From: Alphaproteobacteria bacterium UBA7371
Lineage (GTDB): Bacteria > Pseudomonadota > Alphaproteobacteria > UBA8317
DNA: 11,713 bases
Assembly (NCBI GenBank): GCA_002469865.1
Contig: DKOD01000102.1
Span: 12,369 to 24,081 of the forward strand
Direction: 5' to 3'
The notes under the pieces: generated by a model
The model's input: only the letters and a program-made list of their open reading frames with translations
What the model was told of the DNA's origin: nothing
The model's database searches: none
Program-made: the position numbers and the translations under genes
In this document: positions 7,030 to 11,713 of the stretch, one piece after another
Numbering within the stretch: position 1 is the stretch's first letter
Layout: every line of letters starts with the position of its first letter

Positions 7030-8346
7030 TCACGATGCAGCTGCTCCCTCACCATATGGTACATCAACCCCGCCATAACGGCGCACGCGAACATTACATT
7101 GCTCCGCATGTCCAACAAAACCCTCAAGCATGCAGAGACGGGAGCCATACGCGCCGATCATGGTTGCCGCCTCATCGGTGAGAACACGTTGATAGCTATG
7201 GGTCTTGAGGAACTTGCCCACCCACAGGCCGCCAGTGTAGCGCCCCGCTTTTTTGGTGGGCAGGGTATGGTTCGTACCAATTACCTTGTCTCCATTAGCC
7301 ACATTGGTGCGGGCACCAAGAAACAACGCACCATAACAGGTCATATGCTCTAGAAACCAATCGTCGCGATCTGTCATGACCTGCACATGCTCCGAGGCAA
7401 TGTCGTCAGCAACGGTGAGCATTTCGTCATAGCTGTCACAAACGATGACTTCTCCATAATTCTCCCAACTGGCACGTGCGGTGTCGGCAGTGGGCAAAAT
7501 GGTGAGCAAACGCTCAATCTCAGCCATGGTATCTTCCGCCAGTTTGCGCGAATTGGTCAAAAGCACCGCAGGCGAATTATAACCATGTTCCGCCTGCCCA
7601 AGCAGATCGGTTGCGCATAATTCCCCGTCAACGGTTTCATCCGCAATCACCATGGTCTCTGTTGGGCCTGCAAAAAGATCAATGCCCACACGACCAAAAA
7701 GTTGACGTTTGGCCTCAGCAACAAAGGCATTTCCTGGCCCAACAAGCATATGTACTGGCTCAATGGATTGCGTACCTAGCGCCATGGCGCCGACAGCCTG
7801 TATTCCCCCCAAGACATAAATTTCATGGGCTCCGCCAAGATGCATGGCAGCGATCACAGCTGGGTTTGGCTTGCCCTGCCATGGTGGTGTGCATGCCACG
7901 ATCCGAGGCACGCCAGCCACCTTAGCTGTGGCCACCGACATATGCGCAGAAGCAACCATGGGGAATTTGCCACCGGGTACGTAGCATCCCACCGACTGAA
8001 CAGGTATGTTTTTATGGCCGAGAATAACGCCTGGCATGGTCTCAACTTCGACATCTTGCATCGACGCGCGTTGGGCCTTGGCAAACTTTATCACCTGCTC
8101 CTGGGCAAATTTGATGTCGGCCAATTCCTGGGGCGTTAATTCAGCAATCAACGCTTCGATTTCTGCATGTGTCAGCCGAAAACTTTCCGGTGAATATTGG
8201 TCAAATTTTTGAGAGAGTTCACGTACCGCGGCGTCACCTCGCTTTTCAATATCCGAAAGCGTGGTCTCCACAGCTGCGCGTGTCTTGGCATCGTCGTCAG
8301 CGCGCTCGATGGCTGGCTTGCTTGTTTTGAGATATTCTATTGTCAT
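7030..8346 (-). CDS. HisD-family dehydrogenase, sulfopropanediol-dehydrogenase (HpsN) type
   Basis: A 438-residue member of the histidinol dehydrogenase family. The zinc and catalytic residues align with E. coli HisD: Q251 and H254 (QAEH), E319-H320, D353 and H360 (GDKVIGTNH), and H413 (EGFVGHAE). GCYVPGG at 120-126, VGPGN at 202-206 and AGPTE at 226-230 are family marks. QAEH is followed by GYNSP and not by the DPDAQ-like text of true HisD; together with RYTGGLWVGKFLKTHSYQR this fits the HpsN-type branch, which oxidises (R)-dihydroxypropanesulfonate to sulfolactate with NAD. No other histidine genes are nearby. The ATG at 8344-8346 has AGGAAGG 5 bases upstream and begins MTIEYLK, as recalled for HpsN proteins; the longer frame to 8430 is rejected. 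With the neighbouring SDR it probably performs stepwise alcohol-to-acid oxidation. The exact substrate is inferred. Confidence 0.9.
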   Translation of the reverse strand: MTIEYLKTSKPAIERADDDAKTRAAVETTLSDIEKRGDAAVRELSQKFDQYSPESFRLTHAEIEALIAELTPQELADIKFAQEQVIKFAKAQRASMQDVEVETMPGVILGHKNIPVQSVGCYVPGGKFPMVASAHMSVATAKVAGVPRIVACTPPWQGKPNPAVIAAMHLGGAHEIYVLGGIQAVGAMALGTQSIEPVHMLVGPGNAFVAEAKRQLFGRVGIDLFAGPTETMVIADETVDGELCATDLLGQAEHGYNSPAVLLTNSRKLAEDTMAEIERLLTILPTADTARASWENYGEVIVCDSYDEMLTVADDIASEHVQVMTDRDDWFLEHMTCYGALFLGARTNVANGDKVIGTNHTLPTKKAGRYTGGLWVGKFLKTHSYQRVLTDEAATMIGAYGSRLCMLEGFVGHAEQCNVRVRRYGGVDVPYGEGAAAS

Positions 8347-8491
8347 GTGAACCTTCCTGAAATTTAGAAAACCGAAAGAATGTATGAAAGCATGTTTGTT
8401 AGCTAATCCACTACTTAAGCTATTCCCCATGTGCCCTGGCTAGCAAACCCAGAACAATTTGCCATTATGTCCCGCCCCATTTGTTGTTACA

Positions 8492-8887
8492 TTAGCGTCG
8501 ATGTTTAAACGTGCCGGTGCCTGTGGCCAACAAATTACCCAGTCCATCTTTCACTGTGCCCCTGGCAAAATAGATAGTATGACCACCCCCGGTCCTGAAG
8601 CCTTCGCCAATGAGGATCTCATCTTGGGGTGCCGCCAAAAAATTAATTGTGCAAGAGAGCGTTAGCCCTCCACGCATTCCTTCAAAACTACTGGAGGTAA
8701 ATCCACAAAGGCCCATCACCGAGTCCAACAAGCTTGTGTAAACACCACCATGGGGCCTTTCATACATATTCATGTGGAAGTCCTTGAGTGGGACATCAAT
8801 GCGCACATAATCTTCCTGCCAACATTTCAACTGATAGCCAAAATGCAGCTCGAATGGATTTTTGTTTTCAAGTTCAGTCAGTTGCAT
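8492..8887 (-). CDS. PaaI-family hotdog-fold thioesterase
   Basis: About 131 residues with the hotdog thioesterase pattern: NMYERPHGGVYTSLLDSVMG (the HGG motif, then the catalytic acidic residue, here D, in the long helix), GGLTLSCTINFLAAP, and a C-terminal strand segment ending ATGTGTFKHRR. PaaI-type enzymes cleave acyl-CoA thioesters in the cytoplasm; the acyl group is not deducible. The start is uncertain. ATG at 8885-8887 (MQLTELENKNPF) and ATG at 8915-8917 (MITNSDHDF, 10 residues longer) are both possible, and neither has a good ribosome site. The shorter form is given because the longer would run through a cluster of TGATCA palindromes. The gene lies 145 bases before the HisD-like gene on the same strand and is divergent from the SGNH/MBOAT genes. 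Confidence 0.87.
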   Translation of the reverse strand: MQLTELENKNPFELHFGYQLKCWQEDYVRIDVPLKDFHMNMYERPHGGVYTSLLDSVMGLCGFTSSSFEGMRGGLTLSCTINFLAAPQDEILIGEGFRTGGGHTIYFARGTVKDGLGNLLATGTGTFKHRR

Positions 8888-8897
8888 GACGAAATCA

Positions 8898-8932
8898 TGA
8901 TCAGAATTTGTGATCATGGGCAAGGATGATCA
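8898..8932. promoter_or_regulatory. Cluster of three TGATCA palindromes in the divergent region
   Basis: TGATCA occurs at 8898-8903, 8911-8916 and 8927-8932. The last two are flanked by TTTG and AAAA, so they form a longer imperfect inverted repeat. The position between a minus-strand gene and a plus-strand gene cluster fits an operator or a shared control region. No regulator is recognised: it is not a full FNR box, and the half-site spacing is 10 bases. Confidence 0.3.
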
Positions 8933-9041
8933 AAATTTTGGACAAAAATACACATTTGAGATGGTTTGCCACTTGCAAGACACGATACCAAAGGCGCACA
9001 TAAGACATCACCAAAGCCCACACATCTGCCCGAGGCGTAAC

Positions 9042-9770
9042 GTGCAAAAACAGTCTTTGCCACATCATGATTTGTTGTCTTGGGTTCGGGCTTTGGCTTG
9101 CGTGCTTTTGATGCTTCTCAGCCCCCTACATGCCAAGGCCGAGACAAACGACCCTTGCGCCACCTCGCCCTATGACCATTTGATCATGGTCGGCGATTCC
9201 TTGGCCCAAGGAATTCTTTCTGGCATCGGCCCAGACCACCGCCGTTGCATGAAGATCATCGACCTTACACAGGTTTCTGATGGCCTTTTAAACACCAGCC
9301 CAGAAGAATGGGTGAAGCGCATCTTAGGCGTGTTGCCGCGTGACCATACAAAGCGTGCAGCGGTCTATATGTTGATTGGAACCAACGATATCATTGCCAT
9401 GCGCAAAAACAGAAAGATACTTCGTCCTGGAAGCGATGAATGGGATGACGCTTACCGAGAGAAACTTACCCGCCTCATGGATGGCTTGGGCAAACTTCCT
9501 GCCGAGGTCCATTGGATAGAATTACCCATCACCGACCGTGACCGGAAGACCACCATGATGCATAACCGTGTGCGGGCCATGCAAGAAGAAGCCGCCCGAG
9601 GACATATCCGCTACCGCCACTTAAACAACCATATCGCAGATTTGGACGGGTTTCGCTTTTACCTTGCCCGCGAGGATGGTACGAAGATGCGTCTACGTTA
9701 CAAAGACAGGATACATTTTACACGCCATGGCTACGAATTTCTTGCCACCACCCTTTTGCAAGGTAACTAA
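9042..9770 (+). CDS. Secreted SGNH/GDSL hydrolase, DUF459-like
   Basis: A 242-residue exported protein. Residues 11-33 are a hydrophobic signal peptide ending HAKA, before ETNDPC. The SGNH blocks are present: GDSLAQG at 51-57 with S53 as nucleophile, GTND at 113-116 with N115, and KDRIHFTRHGY at 221-231 giving D222 and H225. The order, with W-x-Y-x-x-x-L and HWIELPITD between blocks, resembles the DUF459 (COG2845) branch. Such enzymes esterify or de-esterify cell-envelope glycans in the periplasm. The start is a GTG at 9042 with GAGG 6 bases before it; the frame is open from 8910, but the extra 44 residues carry no family similarity and would bury the signal peptide. The stop lies 44 bases inside the next gene, and an MBOAT gene follows, so an O-acetylation role is inferred. 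Confidence 0.87.
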   Translation: MQKQSLPHHDLLSWVRALACVLLMLLSPLHAKAETNDPCATSPYDHLIMVGDSLAQGILSGIGPDHRRCMKIIDLTQVSDGLLNTSPEEWVKRILGVLPRDHTKRAAVYMLIGTNDIIAMRKNRKILRPGSDEWDDAYREKLTRLMDGLGKLPAEVHWIELPITDRDRKTTMMHNRVRAMQEEAARGHIRYRHLNNHIADLDGFRFYLAREDGTKMRLRYKDRIHFTRHGYEFLATTLLQGN

Positions 9771-10725
9771 ACCCCTTGTCGTAGGAACTGTCCTTCTGCT
9801 TGGCGCCTGCGCATCAGGTGGTGACAATCTTGTTTCGTTATCATGGCCGTCATTGGGAACAACAACCGGTGACAATAGGACCGACCCCCAGGCCAATGGC
9901 GCCGACATGAACCCAAACACCCATGGGTCCAACCAGCCTGGCCATGAGCACACAAAAAATCCTGGCATGATATTGGATGGTAAAGGTGCCCCGGCGGCCT
10001 TCCACCGGTCGATGCCACCGGACATGCGCGCTGCGGCCCGCACCGCACCACCAAGCCCCCGAAACCCCCAGGTTGTGTTTTTGGGTGATTCCCTGGCCCA
10101 AGGCTATGCCATTGGCTTCAAGCTTGCCGCCCGAGATGCCCGCGCACCCCTCGTCACAATTGACCATGGCAGGGTTTCCTCGGGGCTGGCGCGGCTTGAT
10201 TACTATAATTGGATAGACTTGTTGCCTGGCAAACTTCCCGACAACAACCGCGATTGCCTCGTGATCCACTTTGGCGCCAATGATGACAAGCCTTTGGCCG
10301 GCCTTCGCAATGCCAGCTTAACAAGCGATCGATGGGCCAATGAATATGCAAGTCGTGTCAGCCAGTTTATTGACATCATCCAGGCCCGAGGATTTCAATG
10401 TGTGCTTTGGGTTGGCCCCGCACCCGATGCGCTCAAATCCCGTGACGATCATTTGCGGCGTGTCGACAAAATTTACGAACAGGTCGCCCGTGCCAAGGGA
10501 ATTGACTACATCACCCTGCGCAAACGTTATGGCGATGAAGCGGGAAACTTTGTTGACTATGTGATTGATCAGGGCAAACGAAGAATAGTGCGCACCAAAG
10601 ACGGATCCCATTTCACCATCCCAGGCTATAAAGATGTGGGCCAATTGATCCTGGAGCGCATCAGGGGCAAGTCAATTTATGTCCGTAAGGGATCAGCCCC
10701 CATATTGGTTGCAACCTACAACTGA
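9727..10725 (+). CDS. SGNH/GDSL hydrolase lipoprotein, DUF459-like
   Basis: A 332-residue paralogue of the preceding gene. The N-terminus MATNFLPPPF...LLLGAC carries a lipobox with C28 as the predicted lipidated cysteine. Residues 30-112 are a low-complexity linker rich in G, N, P and T, and the catalytic domain starts near 113. SGNH residues are S122 in LGDSLAQG, N185 in FGAND, and D292 and H295 in KDGSHFTIPGY; RVSSGLARLDYYNW matches the second block of DUF459-type proteins. It is probably tethered to a membrane facing the periplasm and acts on a surface or wall glycan, as acetyltransferase or esterase. The start is not certain: the ATG at 9727 lies inside the previous gene and has only a distant GGA; a TTG at 9742 is an alternative. 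Its TGA overlaps the ATG of the MBOAT gene, so the three genes form a coupled unit. Confidence 0.85.
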   Translation: MATNFLPPPFCKVTKPLVVGTVLLLGACASGGDNLVSLSWPSLGTTTGDNRTDPQANGADMNPNTHGSNQPGHEHTKNPGMILDGKGAPAAFHRSMPPDMRAAARTAPPSPRNPQVVFLGDSLAQGYAIGFKLAARDARAPLVTIDHGRVSSGLARLDYYNWIDLLPGKLPDNNRDCLVIHFGANDDKPLAGLRNASLTSDRWANEYASRVSQFIDIIQARGFQCVLWVGPAPDALKSRDDHLRRVDKIYEQVARAKGIDYITLRKRYGDEAGNFVDYVIDQGKRRIVRTKDGSHFTIPGYKDVGQLILERIRGKSIYVRKGSAPILVATYN

Positions 10726-11713
10726 TGATTTTTACCACCCTCGAATTTTTTCTTTTTTTTCTGGTATTCTTTACCTTTTATTGGGCAATTGCTGGCCGTA
10801 GATACTTACGGCTCTGTTTCCTGACATTAGGCTCCTTCGCTTTTTACGCGGCTTGGGATTATCGATTTGTGGCACTCATAACAGCCGCAATTGTCGTGAC
10901 CCATGCAGGCGCACGATTTGGCCGAACTGCAAGCTGGGTGAAGATGGCATGCATCAGCATCCTGTTGGGTTTGCTTGGGTTTTTTAAATATTTTGATTTT
11001 TTTGCCTTCGAATTGGCTCGTTTTTTCTCCCTCACGGGTCTTTTTCAGGACAGTTTGTTTTTAAATGTGGTGCTGCCCGTGGGCATCTCTTTTTACATAT
11101 TCCAAGGTATTTCCATGATCATGGATGCATCCAGGGACCCACAATCAGATCAACCAAGCCTTCTGGAAACAGCCGCATATCTGTCATTTTTTCCACAATT
11201 GGTCGCCGGCCCTATTGTGCGGTCCCATGAGCTTCTGCCCTATCTGCGTAATCCCCTCATCCCCGATGGCGCCCAATTGGCATGGGCTGGTCAATTGATC
11301 ATCATGGGCTTGATCAAAAAATTGACCATTGCCAATTATTTGGCCACCCAATTTGTGGATCCCATATGGGCTGCAGGGCCCCAGGATGCTTTGGAGGCCT
11401 GGTTGGCTAGCATCGCCTATGCCGCCCAGATATTCTGTGATTTTTCTGGCTATTCCGATTTGGCGGTTGGCTTTTCGCTGTTGCTGGGAATACGCCTGCC
11501 CCAAAACTTTAATGCACCCTACGGGGCGTCATCATTTCAAGATTTCTGGAAAGGATGGCACATCACCCTCTCCCGTTGGGTTAGGGATTATCTTTACATT
11601 CCTCTTGGCGGAAATAGGTTGGGGCCATGGCGCCGGGGCGTGAATTTGATGATCACCATGGGCCTCGCTGGTCTTTGGCATGGTGCCAATTGGACCTTCA
11701 TGATTTGGGGCCT
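10725..11713 (+). CDS. MBOAT-family O-acyltransferase, AlgI-like (3' end outside window)
   Basis: The first 329 residues of a multi-spanning inner-membrane acyltransferase. Hydrophobic segments include about 5-22, 33-60, 74-90, 112-130 and 150-165. The AlgI/DltB-type signatures are present in order: LPVGISFYIFQ at 117-127, FFPQLVAGPIVR at 155-166, AAQIFCDFSGYSDLAVG at 233-249, NFNAPY at 261-266, FWKGWHITLSRWVRDYLYIPLGG ending at 296 (with H279), and MGLAGLWHGANW at 312-323 with H319 as the expected catalytic histidine. The usual length is about 470-520, so 140-190 residues lie beyond the right edge. The enzyme would move acetyl or similar groups across the membrane to periplasmic partners. 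The ATG overlaps the TGA of the upstream lipoprotein gene, which implies translational coupling. The two SGNH genes upstream are the likely partners, by analogy with AlgI-AlgJ/AlgX and PatA-PatB. Confidence 0.94.
   Translation, partial: MIFTTLEFFLFFLVFFTFYWAIAGRRYLRLCFLTLGSFAFYAAWDYRFVALITAAIVVTHAGARFGRTASWVKMACISILLGLLGFFKYFDFFAFELARFFSLTGLFQDSLFLNVVLPVGISFYIFQGISMIMDASRDPQSDQPSLLETAAYLSFFPQLVAGPIVRSHELLPYLRNPLIPDGAQLAWAGQLIIMGLIKKLTIANYLATQFVDPIWAAGPQDALEAWLASIAYAAQIFCDFSGYSDLAVGFSLLLGIRLPQNFNAPYGASSFQDFWKGWHITLSRWVRDYLYIPLGGNRLGPWRRGVNLMITMGLAGLWHGANWTFMIWG

Noticed and set aside
7030..8346. Annotation as histidinol dehydrogenase of histidine synthesis
   Set aside because: No other his gene is nearby, the gene is beside SDRs, and the text after QAEH and near the C-terminus fits the HpsN branch.
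8910..9041. Longer N-terminus for the first SGNH protein
   Set aside because: It would place 44 unrelated residues before a clear signal peptide; the GTG at 9042 has a well-placed GAGG.

Overview
The window looks like chromosomal DNA of a Gram-negative proteobacterium, most likely an alphaproteobacterium. Supporting signs are a Coq7-type ubiquinone hydroxylase, periplasmic and lipoprotein export signals, an AlgI-like O-acyltransferase and Shine-Dalgarno starts of the AGGAG type. Base composition is close to balanced by eye. The genus cannot be named from the sequence. No rRNA, tRNA, CRISPR array, insertion sequence or phage gene was seen.

Layout. (1) Positions 1-2768, minus strand: a tight run transcribed coq7-like -> HCX5R phosphatase -> VOC-fold protein -> membrane-anchored GltB-like FMN protein, the last cut by the window edge. 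The first three are 5-8 bases apart; the fourth follows after 89 bases. (2) Positions 2769-3213: no intact gene. It holds a decayed C-terminal piece of a LysR-family regulator on the plus strand and a short repeat-rich leader. (3) Positions 3214-5872, plus strand: a secreted UshA-like 5'-nucleotidase, then a short-chain dehydrogenase (SDR) preceded by a run of eight G. (4) Positions 5887-8887, minus strand: PaaI-like thioesterase, HisD-family dehydrogenase of the sulfopropanediol-dehydrogenase type, a second SDR and a truncated RraA-family remnant. This reads as a small catabolic cluster for a polyol, hydroxy acid or sulfonated diol. (5) Positions 9042-11713, plus strand: two SGNH/DUF459-like esterases (one secreted, one a lipoprotein) and an MBOAT acyltransferase cut by the right edge. 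All three overlap, so they are probably translationally coupled.

How the genes work together. The right-hand trio has the parts of an envelope O-acetylation machine: the MBOAT would pass acyl groups across the inner membrane, and the two SGNH proteins would transfer them to, or remove them from, a glycan in the periplasm. It resembles the alginate and peptidoglycan O-acetylation systems but uses two DUF459-like paralogues. The HisD-like enzyme and SDRs would oxidise alcohol groups in steps, as HpsN with HpsO/HpsP does in dihydroxypropanesulfonate catabolism; the actual substrate is not visible. The coq7 run joins ubiquinone synthesis with three enzymes of unproven role.

The strongest points for follow-up are the SGNH-SGNH-MBOAT trio, the HisD/SDR cluster, two gene remnants at strand-switch or junction points, and a marked excess of the palindrome CCATGG (24 copies counted by eye, about 3 expected from uniform base use).
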